Shown here: piece by piece, positions 8,644-17,639 of the stretch | Position numbering within the stretch: position 1 is the stretch's first letter | Layout of the letters: the number at the start of each line of letters is the position of its first letter | Origin: Chitinophaga qingshengii | GTDB lineage: Bacteria > Bacteroidota > Bacteroidia > Chitinophagales > Chitinophagaceae | Assembly: GCF_014529935.1 (NCBI RefSeq) | Contig: NZ_JACVFC010000003.1 | Location: 868,001 to 932,000 of the forward strand | DNA length: 64,000 bases | Direction: 5' to 3' | Translations under genes and position numbers: made by a program | Notes under the pieces: model-generated | Told to the model about the DNA's origin: nothing | Seen by the model: the letters and a program-made list of their open reading frames with translations, nothing else | Database searches by the model: none

Positions 8644-9453
8644 ATGAAAAAGATGATACTTTCTACTGGCCTGGCCCTGGGCGCCATGACCAGCCCTGTC
8701 AAAGCCCAGTTACAGACAGATACCCTCGCTACAGCCGTTAAAGATTCCTTTCATCTGGAGATAAAACCGTCACCGGTACCGGCTTTCCGCACAACAGCTA
8801 CCGGGCTGGTAGTACCCGCCGTGATGATCGGATATGGTGTGGCCGCCCTGCGATGGCATCCGCTCTCCGATCTTAATCATACTACCAACAAAGAAATACA
8901 GGAAGATAATACCGGGTTTCACACTACCATAGACAGCTACCTGCAATATGCGCCGGTGGCAGCCGTGTATGTACTCAATCTCGCCGGCGTAAAAGGTAAA
9001 CATAACTTCCGTGACCGTACTATTATCCTGGGCATCTCCGCAGTACTGACTGCCGGTTCAGTGGAACTGGTCAAACACGTATCTCACGAAACACGCCCCG
9101 ATGGCAGCGATAACTACTCGTTCCCTTCCGGGCATACGGCTACCGCATTTGCTTCCGCCGAATTCCTGCGCCAGGAATACAAGGATGTTTCACCCTGGTA
9201 TGGCGTAGCAGGTTATGCAGCGGCTACCGCAACAGGTGCTTTAAGAATGTACAATAATAAACATTGGTTCAGTGATGTGGTGGCGGGAGCCGGATTTGGT
9301 ATTCTCAGCACCAAAGCGGCCTATTGGATTTATCCCTGGGTACAGCGTAAACTGTTTAAAGATACTAACAAGCACGCCTCTACGATGATCTTGCCTTACT
9401 ACAATGCCCAGTGGCACAGCGCCGGGTTAAGCGTCGCTTTCTTTTGCCGGTAA
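8644..9453 (+). CDS. PAP2-family phosphatase, exported/membrane
   Basis: 269 residues. A signal peptide (about 1-22, ending 'PVKAQ') precedes a membrane domain with the three PAP2 motifs: 'KHVSHETRP' (motif 1), 'SFPSGHTATAF' (motif 2, with the catalytic His) and 'RMYNNKHWFSDVVAG' (motif 3). Known relatives hydrolyse undecaprenyl diphosphate, phosphatidate or lipid A phosphates at the periplasmic face; which one applies here is not clear. A second, differently built PAP2 protein is encoded about 1 kb further on. Confidence 0.9.
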   Translation: MKKMILSTGLALGAMTSPVKAQLQTDTLATAVKDSFHLEIKPSPVPAFRTTATGLVVPAVMIGYGVAALRWHPLSDLNHTTNKEIQEDNTGFHTTIDSYLQYAPVAAVYVLNLAGVKGKHNFRDRTIILGISAVLTAGSVELVKHVSHETRPDGSDNYSFPSGHTATAFASAEFLRQEYKDVSPWYGVAGYAAATATGALRMYNNKHWFSDVVAGAGFGILSTKAAYWIYPWVQRKLFKDTNKHASTMILPYYNAQWHSAGLSVAFFCR

Positions 9454-9858
9454 TCCCGCCGGTTTTTTAAATAACCAACAGATAATTTAACGGCAACAGC
9501 GCGGCTTCTCCCGGCGCAAGCCGGTTACAGGCACGCATGTAGCGTAGATTCCGTTTATCCGGAAGCGTTAACGACAAACATTCATAAAAACAGGGGCAAA
9601 TACAGACATTTACATCAAACTAAAGACAGCACAAGGTTACAAACACCCTAAAAAAACGTCAGGCAAAATTGGGGGTTTCTGTTTGTTTATTTTGTGAGTC
9701 AATTGTTAATCCCGTTAAAAAAGTAGAAGCGTTAATTCTACACCTATTATTAAGAAAATAATATTATCAAATCCCGATACATTAACATCGTATTTACATT
9801 TGGAGAATCTGGTAGTAGTATATTTGATACCATACTGCGAATAAACCCAGACCCATTT
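9454..9858. other. 405-bp gene-free region
   Basis: No convincing reading frame on either strand. It begins with a weak GC-rich hairpin-like segment after the PAP2 stop and becomes AT-rich towards 9858, where two TAnnTTTG elements (TACATTTG at 9795-9802 and TATATTTG at 9819-9826) sit ahead of the next gene. No repeats or RNA motif recognised. Confidence 0.6.
9819..9826 (+). promoter_or_regulatory. Candidate -7 element TATATTTG
   Basis: Exact match to TAnnTTTG, 32 bases ahead of the ATG at 9859, with TTTG at 9799-9802 upstream at a slightly short spacing of 16. A second match (TACATTTG, 9795-9802) overlaps that -33 candidate. Confidence 0.45.
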
Positions 9859-10365
9859 ATGTACATTGTCCTGACCCTCACTTTCGTGTTTGCCGGTATG
9901 GTGGCTTATGCCATCTATAAAGCCCGTACGACTGTATCTGCAGCGATATCGGCACTTCCGGTGCCACCCGAAGGTGAGAACGCTATCGCAGCGGTACTCA
10001 TCACCGGTATCACCAACAGCACTTTCACCGTTACCAGGTACCTGCGCAATATCCGCAACGCCTCAACGGACCGTTTTGTGACGGTAGCTATCCGGCAAAT
10101 TGTTAGCACACCGGTAGGCACCACCACCAGCATCCGGGTCATGGAAAACCTCGCTCCCGGCACTGAACGGACGCTGGGACATGTTGACAATGTACAGGAC
10201 GGAAAATCTCCTATCTATATTGGCTATGAAATTATCTGGGCGCGTTATACGCCTGCACCGCTTTGTTACCCGCACACGCAGCCATCAGCACCACATATGG
10301 GTTGGATAGACAACGCAGAACTGAAACCAGGCCTGCTTTACCAGATACTGATGCTGGAACAATAG
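9859..10365 (+). CDS. Hypothetical membrane-anchored protein
   Basis: 168 residues not recognised. An N-terminal hydrophobic helix (about 1-20) is followed by a short polar stretch and a soluble domain rich in Thr, Ile and Pro with apparent alternating strands ('AVLITGITNSTFTVTRYLRNI', 'TTTSIRVMENL'). The region ends in a segment with Cys, His and Pro ('PLCYPHTQPSAPHMG'). It probably faces the periplasm. It is convergent with the next PAP2 gene: the two stop codons abut at 10365/10366 with no gap. A good promoter match lies upstream. No function can be proposed. Confidence 0.7.
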   Translation: MYIVLTLTFVFAGMVAYAIYKARTTVSAAISALPVPPEGENAIAAVLITGITNSTFTVTRYLRNIRNASTDRFVTVAIRQIVSTPVGTTTSIRVMENLAPGTERTLGHVDNVQDGKSPIYIGYEIIWARYTPAPLCYPHTQPSAPHMGWIDNAELKPGLLYQILMLEQ

Positions 10366-11007
10366 TTATTTGGCCGGCACTTTATCTTTGATCAGCGTAA
10401 TCAGCAAGGTAGTGAGCAGCACCGCTTCCGTAGCACCCGCCGTCACATCTTCCAGAAAATGCTGGCTCATATACATCCTGGAATAAGCCACTAAAGCCGC
10501 CAATAACAGGAACACCCATGACCAATACTTGTTTTTGACATAATACGACAACACCGTTGCTGCCGTAAAAGCACATACGCTATGCCCGGAAGGGAAACTC
10601 CTGAAATTATCGAGTACCGTTACACCAGGCACAAAATAAATATCATACAACCGCTCAATAAAATAACGGCGGGGCCTCGGAAATGCGATCATGAACTTCA
10701 ACGCAAAATTAACCATGGAGTTAAACAGGTATGCTGCGGCCAATACAATACTCTGTTGCCGGTTGATGAAAAACAACCATACCGTCAGCACCACACAGGC
10801 TGCTGTACTGCCCAGCTCCGTGATATGCGGGAACAGCCAGTCCCCCCAGCTGGTGTGTAGGCGGTTTACATAGAAATACACCTCTTCCCGGCTGTAAATA
10901 CTGCGGAAAATAAACACGATCGTAACGAGGCCAATAAAAGGCCATATCAGCATTTTTAATTGCTGGTACACCTGCAGCAACCGCTGCGCAAACGAAGGCT
11001 GCAACAT
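10366..11007 (-). CDS. PAP2-family membrane phosphatase
   Basis: 213 residues with about six membrane helices and no cleavable signal. PAP2 motifs: 'KFMIAFPRPRRYF' (motif 1), 'SFPSGHSVCAF' (motif 2) and 'RMYMSQHFLEDVTAG' (motif 3). The layout resembles PgpB/BcrC-type undecaprenyl-diphosphate or lipid phosphatases. It follows the DinB-like gene by 4 bp and is probably co-transcribed with it. It differs from the other PAP2 protein at 8644, which has an N-terminal signal and a longer soluble part. Confidence 0.88.
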   Translation of the reverse strand: MLQPSFAQRLLQVYQQLKMLIWPFIGLVTIVFIFRSIYSREEVYFYVNRLHTSWGDWLFPHITELGSTAACVVLTVWLFFINRQQSIVLAAAYLFNSMVNFALKFMIAFPRPRRYFIERLYDIYFVPGVTVLDNFRSFPSGHSVCAFTAATVLSYYVKNKYWSWVFLLLAALVAYSRMYMSQHFLEDVTAGATEAVLLTTLLITLIKDKVPAK

Positions 11008-11011
11008 ATAA

Positions 11012-11452
11012 TTATTGGATTAACCGGCGATGGTAGTTGATCTGTCCCAGGTGATAATTCAGATGCCCGTATAAATGCACGAGGAATTTATCGGTAGACA
11101 TCTCTCCCAGGACTTTTTCCGGAAATGGCTGTGATAAGCTCTCGGGAGAAAGACCCACGATAACGGTCAATACCGTACGACGGGTAACACTCACCAGCGC
11201 CAGCAGGTCCTGCCGCGGTACATGCTTATCACTGAACTCGCGGTCGCGGTCGCGTACATAGCCCGTCTTACCTAATATAGCGCCAATAAAGTGCTGCAGG
11301 TTACCACACAGGTGCAGACACAAATTACCGGCTGAATTTTTAATACCCTCCCTTACCTGCCAGATGGCCGCCTCGTTTTCATAAGCAGCTATTTCATCTT
11401 CCAGTTTACTCAGGTCCCGTTCAAATAAGTTGATTAATATTTCTGTAAGCAT
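11012..11452 (-). CDS. DinB-family protein
   Basis: 146 residues predicted to form a four-helix bundle. Conserved metal-site histidines of the DinB/YfiT fold appear in 'NLCLHLCGNLQHFIGAIL' and near the C-terminus in 'HLYGHLNYHLGQINYHRRLI'. Family members are metal-dependent, some acting as thiol (bacillithiol) transferases; the reaction here is unknown. It is first in a two-gene unit with a PAP2 phosphatase. Confidence 0.82.
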   Translation of the reverse strand: MLTEILINLFERDLSKLEDEIAAYENEAAIWQVREGIKNSAGNLCLHLCGNLQHFIGAILGKTGYVRDRDREFSDKHVPRQDLLALVSVTRRTVLTVIVGLSPESLSQPFPEKVLGEMSTDKFLVHLYGHLNYHLGQINYHRRLIQ

Positions 11453-11598
11453 AAAGCTAAGATAAGGAACTATTGGCTACGTCTGATATACGGGAACGGA
11501 TATACTATTTGACTATTTTGTCTGACATGGTTTTTGCGGGATGGCGGAGGATAAACATAAATTCCCTTATAATTGTTGATTCAACATAACAATAACTG

Positions 11599-12429
11599 AT
11601 GGCAAAACAGGACCGGAGAACATTAACCCCCTTTCAGCAACGCTGGCACAATATCATTTTTGAGGCAGACACTCCTGCCGGCCGGCTGTTCGACATTATC
11701 TTGCTGGCCGCCATTCTCCTCAGCGTGATTGTTGTGATGATGGAGAGCGTGGCCAGTATGCAACAGCGGTATGAACGGCTGTTTACCCTGCTGGAATGGG
11801 CATTTACCATCGTGTTTACCCTGGAATACCTGTTCCGGGTCTGGTGCAGTTACCGCCCTAAAGCCTATATTACCAGCTTTTACGGGCTGATAGACCTGCT
11901 CTGTATATTACCTACCTATGTAGAATTTATTTTCGGGGGTGCGCATTTCCTGCTCACCATCCGCATACTGCGTCTGATGCGTATTTTCAGGATCTTTAAA
12001 CTGGTGCCCTTCCTCAACGAAAGTAAACAACTGGCGCTGGCACTGGAACACAGCCGGCGCAAGATTGCCGTTTTTCTCTTTTTTATTTTATTGCTGACAG
12101 TCGTATTGGGATCGCTGATGTATGTGATAGAATCAGCGCATAACTCCGGATTCACCAGTATACCCGTGAGCGTTTATTGGGCGGTGGTAACCCTCACAAC
12201 GGTCGGTTATGGCGACATCGCGCCTGTAACGCCTTTGGGACAGGCCTTCTCTGCATTGATCATGATTATGGGCTATGCTATTATTGCGGTGCCAACAGGG
12301 ATTGTGACGGTGGAAATGAGCAGACTGAAGGACAAGGAAGATGTGGACTTGAGAGTATGTCCGCATTGTATGCGTGAAGGACACGATGCCAATGCGGACT
12401 ATTGTAAATTCTGTGGTTCGAAATTATAA
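11599..12429 (+). CDS. Voltage-gated potassium channel with C-terminal zinc ribbon
   Basis: 276 residues with the six-helix Kv plan: S1-S3 (about 30-130), an S4 voltage sensor with Arg at every third position ('TIRILRLMRIFRIFKL', about 124-139), and a pore between S5 and S6 with the K+ selectivity filter TVGYGD. After S6 comes a short charged linker and then a tail with CPHC and CKFC pairs, a small zinc ribbon (about 253-276). Typical bacterial KvAP/Kch-like channels lack such a ribbon, or carry RCK or cNMP domains. It stands alone; the next gene is convergent with a 2-bp gap. Confidence 0.92.
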   Translation: MAKQDRRTLTPFQQRWHNIIFEADTPAGRLFDIILLAAILLSVIVVMMESVASMQQRYERLFTLLEWAFTIVFTLEYLFRVWCSYRPKAYITSFYGLIDLLCILPTYVEFIFGGAHFLLTIRILRLMRIFRIFKLVPFLNESKQLALALEHSRRKIAVFLFFILLLTVVLGSLMYVIESAHNSGFTSIPVSVYWAVVTLTTVGYGDIAPVTPLGQAFSALIMIMGYAIIAVPTGIVTVEMSRLKDKEDVDLRVCPHCMREGHDANADYCKFCGSKL

Positions 12430-12431
12430 GG

Positions 12432-12827
12432 CTATTTTACCGAGAAGAGTGGTTTTACATCGATCATTGCTTTCTGGTAAGCAGCGTCAAAGATCTCCCA
12501 TTTACCGGTGATCGCCATCCGTACAGTAGAACCGTCGAACAGTTCAAATACGGCTACCTTTTTATTAAAGCCTTGTTTGCCTCTGCTGAAATTGGTAATA
12601 TCATTCAGGGCAAATTCCTTGAGGACCTTTTTACGGGTGAGCAACCAGCCTATCACACCAAACAATAAAAATGCGGTGGTTGATTTACCTTCGATGACAA
12701 TCCTTTCATTGGTGAGGCACAGGGCGCCGGGTTTTGCAACCCATTTGCTTTTGAGGTAAGATCCGTCTACTTTGAACAAAACGGTTTCTTCCGGGTTAAG
12801 GGCAAACTTTACTTTGTACTGTTTCAT
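12432..12827 (-). CDS. Small GRAM/PH-like domain protein, unknown function
   Basis: 131 residues; I use the ATG at 12827 (MKQYKVKF...) because the upstream 16 residues have no protein-like character. Predicted all-beta, with a pattern close to bacterial PH/GRAM domains ('KPGALCLTNERIVIEGKS', then 'IPLNDITN'-like 'FALNDITNFSRG'), interrupted by one hydrophobic stretch ('TAFLLFGVIGWLL', about 50-62). It is divergent from pncB with 62 bp between starts. Function unknown. Confidence 0.7.
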   Translation of the reverse strand: MKQYKVKFALNPEETVLFKVDGSYLKSKWVAKPGALCLTNERIVIEGKSTTAFLLFGVIGWLLTRKKVLKEFALNDITNFSRGKQGFNKKVAVFELFDGSTVRMAITGKWEIFDAAYQKAMIDVKPLFSVK

Positions 12828-12889
12828 ATTAAATTGGATATGATTAAGAGCGTAAAAATACAATATTATTGTCACACAAATAGCCGGTC

Positions 12890-14059
12890 ATGAAGCTAAA
12901 TTCCATTCTCGACAACGACTTCTACAAGTTTACCATGCAGCACTGCGTGATAAAACTGTTTCCGAAGGCCCGTGCCCGTTATAAATTCATCAACCGTGGC
13001 CACCATGCTTTTCCTCCCGGATTCGACAAGCTATTGCGGCAGGCTGTAGACGACATGCGTTATCTGCAGCTAAGCCAGGAAGAAAAGGACTTCCTGGCAG
13101 TTACCTGCCCCTACCTGGACCCAACCTACCTGGATTTTCTGCAGGGTTACCGGTATGATCCTGCGGAGATACATATTACCCAGCATGGCGAAGCCCTGGA
13201 AGTACATGCCGACGGCTACTGGTACCGGACCATCCTTTGGGAAGTACCGCTTATGTCGCTGATATGTGAACTGTATTACGAAGCCACCGGCCAGCAACGG
13301 GTACCGGATGAAGAAGTGATAGCGATTACCCGTGCCAAAATAGAACGTTACAAAGACCTCCATATTACCATCGCCGATTTTGGCACCCGGCGCCGGCACT
13401 CCCTTGCCGTACAGAAACTGGTGGTACAAACCCTCCGGCAGTATGGAGAAAAAACCTTCATCGGCACCAGTAACGTGCACCTGGCTATGCGCAACGGCAT
13501 TAAACCGGTGGGTACCCATGCCCATGAGTGGTTTATGTTCCATGCCGCCAAATACGGCTTTAAAATGGCCAATATGCTGGGGCTGGAGCATTGGGTACAG
13601 GTATACCGTGGCGACCTCGGTATTGCGCTGTCCGATACCTATACCACCCCTGTTTTCTTTGAGCAGTTCGATAAAAAGTTCGCCAAGCTGTTTGACGGTG
13701 TCCGGCACGATAGTGGCGACCCGCTGCAGTTTGCAGACAGCACCATCCTGCATTACCAGGAGAAAGGCATCAATCCCTTGTCTAAAACCATTATTTTCTC
13801 TGATGGCCTGGACTATGACAAAGTAGCCACCATTGCCGCCCACTGCCGGGGGAAAATAGGGATGTCGTTTGGCATTGGTACCAACTTCACCAACGACGTG
13901 GGCCTGACACCGCTGAATATTGTGGTGAAAATGTATGAAGCCCGGCCGGAAGACGCTCCCCGCTGGACGCCGGTGGTAAAACTATCGGATGAAAAAGGAA
14001 AATATACCGGTGATGAAAAGATGATCATGCTGGCAAAAGAGATGCTGGAATTATTTTGA
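12890..14059 (+). CDS. pncB: Nicotinate phosphoribosyltransferase
   Basis: 389 residues, the normal length. Joins nicotinate and PRPP with ATP hydrolysis to give NaMN in the Preiss-Handler NAD salvage route. Conserved features: the N-terminal 'LDNDFYKFTMQ', the 'FGTRRRHS' segment with the active-site His (about residue 169), 'GTSNVHLA', and the phosphate-binding end 'FSDGLDYDKV' and 'FGIGTNFTND'. It is a single gene followed by a strong palindrome. Confidence 0.97.
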   Translation: MKLNSILDNDFYKFTMQHCVIKLFPKARARYKFINRGHHAFPPGFDKLLRQAVDDMRYLQLSQEEKDFLAVTCPYLDPTYLDFLQGYRYDPAEIHITQHGEALEVHADGYWYRTILWEVPLMSLICELYYEATGQQRVPDEEVIAITRAKIERYKDLHITIADFGTRRRHSLAVQKLVVQTLRQYGEKTFIGTSNVHLAMRNGIKPVGTHAHEWFMFHAAKYGFKMANMLGLEHWVQVYRGDLGIALSDTYTTPVFFEQFDKKFAKLFDGVRHDSGDPLQFADSTILHYQEKGINPLSKTIIFSDGLDYDKVATIAAHCRGKIGMSFGIGTNFTNDVGLTPLNIVVKMYEARPEDAPRWTPVVKLSDEKGKYTGDEKMIMLAKEMLELF

Positions 14060-14136
14060 TATTTTGAAATTTGGTTATTGGGGTGTCTATATTTTGGAGG
14101 GACTTGGTAAGTGGGGCTTCTCATTTGGCTGCTGGC

Positions 14137-14188
14137 TTTTTTATTTGGATATTTTGATAGTTAAATATCAAAATATCCAAATAAAAAA
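14137..14188. terminator. AT-rich 23-bp palindrome between convergent genes
   Basis: A perfect 23-bp inverted repeat (14137-14159 with 14166-14188), TTTTTTATTTGGATATTTTG... and its complement, with a 6-base loop. It probably ends transcription from both sides, but the GC content of the stem is low for a classic terminator. A diverged copy of the same motif (ATATTTTGAAATTTGG) lies just after the pncB stop at about 14060. Confidence 0.6.
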
Positions 14189-14197
14189 ATAACTAAA

Positions 14198-15058
14198 TTA
14201 TCTGGCTTGTCCCAGCCCGATACCGGTGTCTCCCTGTGACAGATCGCCCGTATCGTAACCTTTTTTAAACCAGAACATTCGTTGCTCAGATGTACCATGT
14301 GTAAAGGCATCCGGTACTACGCGTCCGGTGGCAGCCTGCTGCAGCTTATCATCGCCTACGGCGCTGGCAGCACTCAGTCCGGATTCAATGTCTCCCCTCT
14401 CCAGGATGTTACGCATTTGCTGTGCATGGTTAGCCCATAATCCGGCGAGGAAGTCGGCCTGTAATTCCAGTTTTACAGAGAGTTTATTATATTCCGTTTC
14501 GCTCAGTCTGCTTCTCATAGCCTGTACCTGCCGGCTGATACCCAGCAGATTTTGTACATGGTGCCCTACTTCATGGGCAATCACATAGGCTTTGGCAAAG
14601 TCGCCTTTTACACCGAAACGGTCTTCCAGCTCTTTGAAGAAAGACACGTCCAGGTACACTTTCTGGTCAGCCGGGCAATAGAATGGTCCCATGGCTGATT
14701 CGGCAGCACCGCAACCGGATGTGGTAGCATCTTCAAACAATGCCATTTTAGGCGGTTCATACTGCATACGGAGCTGTTGAAATTCGGCAGTCCATACATC
14801 TTCTGTACTGGCCAATACCTTGGAGGAAAACAATTCAATAGCAGAAGCATTTTCTTTGGTAAGCTTCTCCACTTTTTCGGAGCCACCGGGTCCCTGCACC
14901 TGTTGCAGTACCTGGTTTACCTGGTTGGGGTCTTGTTTAAACAACAGCGCGAGCACTATAACGATGACGCCGCCAATACCGCCGCCAATCAGTTTCCGCG
15001 TTCCGCCACCGGAACGTTTCTCGACATTGTCGCTTAATCTTTCATCATCCAAACGCAT
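14198..15058 (-). CDS. YpfJ-type neutral zinc metallopeptidase
   Basis: 286 residues, close to the family's usual length. One membrane helix (about 24-42) follows a short cytoplasmic N-terminus, then a low-complexity linker and a periplasmic domain with the zinc site HEVGH at 'VIAHEVGHHVQNLLG' (about 162-176). 'SGCGAAESAMGPFYCPADQKVYLD' matches the conserved paired-Cys segment of this family. The catalytic activity is presumed from the HExxH motif; the substrate is unknown. Convergent with pncB. Confidence 0.93.
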   Translation of the reverse strand: MRLDDERLSDNVEKRSGGGTRKLIGGGIGGVIVIVLALLFKQDPNQVNQVLQQVQGPGGSEKVEKLTKENASAIELFSSKVLASTEDVWTAEFQQLRMQYEPPKMALFEDATTSGCGAAESAMGPFYCPADQKVYLDVSFFKELEDRFGVKGDFAKAYVIAHEVGHHVQNLLGISRQVQAMRSRLSETEYNKLSVKLELQADFLAGLWANHAQQMRNILERGDIESGLSAASAVGDDKLQQAATGRVVPDAFTHGTSEQRMFWFKKGYDTGDLSQGDTGIGLGQAR

Positions 15059-15202
15059 AGACAGTTAGGGTTTAGTGGTTAATTACGGCCCTAAAATACA
15101 TTATTACCGGATAATTCCCAGCAGTGGGTCTATAGAACCATCCATCATTAAACAAAAGTTGTTTTTCCCCGTTAAAGAGAATATACCTATAAACCAGTTT
15201 TC

Positions 15203-16213
15203 ATGAAAATACAACAGATCTTACTGAACGAACGGCCGGAGGGATTACCCACCGCTGATACCTTTAAAACCGTTACAACTGAATTGCCGGCGCCTGCCAA
15301 TGGAGAAGTACTGCTGCAGCCGCTTTACTTTTCTGTAGATCCCTACATGCGCGGCCGGATGAGCGATGCCCGCTCCTATATCCCTCCTTTCAGGGTCCGG
15401 GAACCGATAGAAAGTGGTGGTGTGGCTACTGTTGTAGAAAGTAAAGACCCCCGCTTTACTGCCGGCGACCTGGTAATGCCGGGTGGTGGCCGTAATTTCT
15501 TCCCCTGGGCCACTGGTATCCTTTTTCCCGGCGATCATCTCCGTAAAATAGACGGCAGTATTTCTCCCTCCTACTACCTCGGCGTGCTGGGTATGCCAGG
15601 CCTTACCGCCTATTTCGGACTGATGGACATCGGCAAACCCAAGGCCGGCGAAACGGTGGTGATTTCCGGCGCAGCGGGCGCGGTGGGATTGGTAGCAGGC
15701 CAGATAGCCAGGTTACAGGGATGCCGCGTAGTAGGTATCGCCGGCGGCGAAGAAAAGGTAAAAATGCTGACCGGCGAGTTTAACTTCGATGCGGCTATCA
15801 ACTACAAAGACAATAAACACCTGGACGAGGCCATTGCCGCTGCCTGCCCTAATGGCGTGGACATCTACTTTGATAACGTAGGCGGCGAAATTTCCGATGC
15901 CGTTATGCAGCACCTTAATTTCTTTGCCCGGATACCGGTATGCGGACAGATCGCCTTATACAATAGCACAGAAGTCCCCATGGGGCCGCGAGTACAACCC
16001 ACGCTGATCAAATTCAGCGTGCTGATGCAGGGATTTACTATCGGCAACTATGCCCCGCGCTATGGCGAAGGCATGCAGCAGCTGGGCGAATGGATACGCG
16101 CCGGTAAAATAAAGTATGCCGAGACCGTTATAGAAGGATTTGACCAACTGCCCACCGCCCTGCTGGGATTATTTTCCGGTAAAAACAGCGGTAAGATGAT
16201 CGTGAAAGTGTAA
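15203..16213 (+). CDS. NADP-dependent zinc-free MDR oxidoreductase
   Basis: 336 residues of the medium-chain dehydrogenase/reductase family, leukotriene B4 12-hydroxydehydrogenase/CurA-like branch. The N-terminal 'SVDPYMRGRM' is diagnostic, there are no zinc-binding Cys residues, and the Rossmann motif is 'GAAGAVGLVAGQIARL' (about 152-167). 'YFDNVGGEI' is the usual later landmark. It should reduce the C=C bond of 2-alkenals or 2-enones using NADPH. The FdhD gene follows by 8 bp in the same direction. Confidence 0.93.
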   Translation: MKIQQILLNERPEGLPTADTFKTVTTELPAPANGEVLLQPLYFSVDPYMRGRMSDARSYIPPFRVREPIESGGVATVVESKDPRFTAGDLVMPGGGRNFFPWATGILFPGDHLRKIDGSISPSYYLGVLGMPGLTAYFGLMDIGKPKAGETVVISGAAGAVGLVAGQIARLQGCRVVGIAGGEEKVKMLTGEFNFDAAINYKDNKHLDEAIAAACPNGVDIYFDNVGGEISDAVMQHLNFFARIPVCGQIALYNSTEVPMGPRVQPTLIKFSVLMQGFTIGNYAPRYGEGMQQLGEWIRAGKIKYAETVIEGFDQLPTALLGLFSGKNSGKMIVKV

Positions 16214-16221
16214 TTTTAACT

Positions 16222-17022
16222 ATGACGAATCCCGTAGTGCATACCCGTATCAAAAAAGTAACTGCCGCCGGAATTACAGACACAGAAGACGTACTGGCTG
16301 CGGAAGAACCGCTGGAAATAAGGCTGGAACATGGTCCTACCCATAATCGCCGCCAACAGAATATCGCTGTTACCATGCGTACCCCAGGGCAAGATGCCGA
16401 ATTGGCTACCGGGTTCCTGTTCACCGAAGGTATCATCCCTGGCCCGGACGCCATTAAACAAGTGGTGCTGGCCGAAACACCTGATGGCAGCCTGGCTACC
16501 GTATCGCTCAAAGAACAGATCATCCCTTTTCTGGATAAAAGCCAGCGCCATTTCCAGGCGACTGCCGCCTGCGGTATGTGTGGTAAATCATCCATCGAAA
16601 ATATTCATACAGGCGTTAACGTTAACCAATCCGCCCGGCGTACCCCTGGTACCTGGATATCACAGTTGCCACAGCAGCTGCGTGCCCAGCAAGCACTTTT
16701 CCGGCATACCGGTGGGCTCCATGCCGCTGCACTGGTGGATGACGACGGACAAATTCAGCTACTACGCGAAGATATTGGCCGGCACAACGCAGTGGATAAA
16801 ATCATCGGAGCTGCCCTGGCGCAACAGTTCCCGTTGCAGCAAAGCCTTTTGCTGCTGAGTGGCCGCGCAGGTTTTGAACTGATACAGAAAGCCGCTATGG
16901 CGGGCATACCCATGATAGCAGCCATCGGCGCGCCTTCCAGCATGGCCGTAAGAATGGCGGATCAATGGAATATCACCCTGATCGGATTTTTAAAAGAAGA
17001 CAGGTATAACCAATATACCTAA
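16222..17022 (+). CDS. fdhD: Formate dehydrogenase accessory sulfurtransferase FdhD
   Basis: 266 residues. Family features: the 'NIAVTMRTPGQDAELATGFLFTEG' region and the catalytic loop 'AACGMCGKSS' (Cys pair about 114-117), which receives sulfur from a desulfurase and passes it to the molybdenum cofactor of formate dehydrogenase. A C-terminal 'EDIGRHNAVDKIIGAAL' is conserved. No formate dehydrogenase gene lies in this window, so its client is elsewhere. Possible operon with the MDR oxidoreductase. Confidence 0.96.
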   Translation: MTNPVVHTRIKKVTAAGITDTEDVLAAEEPLEIRLEHGPTHNRRQQNIAVTMRTPGQDAELATGFLFTEGIIPGPDAIKQVVLAETPDGSLATVSLKEQIIPFLDKSQRHFQATAACGMCGKSSIENIHTGVNVNQSARRTPGTWISQLPQQLRAQQALFRHTGGLHAAALVDDDGQIQLLREDIGRHNAVDKIIGAALAQQFPLQQSLLLLSGRAGFELIQKAAMAGIPMIAAIGAPSSMAVRMADQWNITLIGFLKEDRYNQYT

Positions 17023-17075
17023 ACTATTATTTAAGCAGCAGAAAAATTAAATCATCCACCATAAAAAGATAACTC

Positions 17076-17624
17076 ATGGGACCAATAGTATGGCAGGCTA
17101 CCAAATGGCCTGCAACGGAATTTTTGACAGTAACGCAGCAGGAACACAACAGCATGGCCAGCGGTATCATCAACGGCTATACGGAAAGACAACCGTTTTC
17201 TATCCGGTATGATATTGAAATCACCCCGGACTGGAAAGTATCCTCTTTTCATATTCAGCGTGACGGCCTTCAGCCCACCGCGCTGAAACTAACCTCCGAT
17301 CTGAACGGACACTGGTTCGACAAAGACGGGAATCACATAGAAGCATTCGACGACTGCACCGACATCGATATTTCCCTGACACCTTTTACCAATACACTCC
17401 CTATACGCAGACTGGACTTTGAACCCGGTGAAAGGAAACTGCTGCATATGCTCTACATCAAGTTACCGGAATTTGAACTGCAAAAACTGCCGCAATACTA
17501 TACCAAACTGGAAGACAGGCTGTATCTGTATGAAAACGGCGACAGTGGCTTCCATGCGGAGCTGCCGGTTGATGAGAACGGGGTGGTGAAAGATTATCCG
17601 GGTATTTTTACACGGGTTTATTGA
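17076..17624 (+). CDS. Putative glycolipid-binding domain protein
   Basis: 182 residues matching the pattern of the putative glycolipid-binding family (PF06475-like): 'GIINGYTERQPFSIRYDIEITPDWKVSSFHIQ' region and the polar 'FDDCTDIDISLTPFTNTLPIR' segment. It is predicted all beta and has no signal peptide. A ligand has not been proven for this family. It stands 53 bp after fdhD and may be in the same transcript. Confidence 0.82.
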   Translation: MGPIVWQATKWPATEFLTVTQQEHNSMASGIINGYTERQPFSIRYDIEITPDWKVSSFHIQRDGLQPTALKLTSDLNGHWFDKDGNHIEAFDDCTDIDISLTPFTNTLPIRRLDFEPGERKLLHMLYIKLPEFELQKLPQYYTKLEDRLYLYENGDSGFHAELPVDENGVVKDYPGIFTRVY

Positions 17625-17639
17625 TACGGGTTCCCAGCC

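Noticed and set aside
13070..13843. A 257-codon open frame on the - strand
   Set aside because: Antisense to pncB and without recognised motifs.
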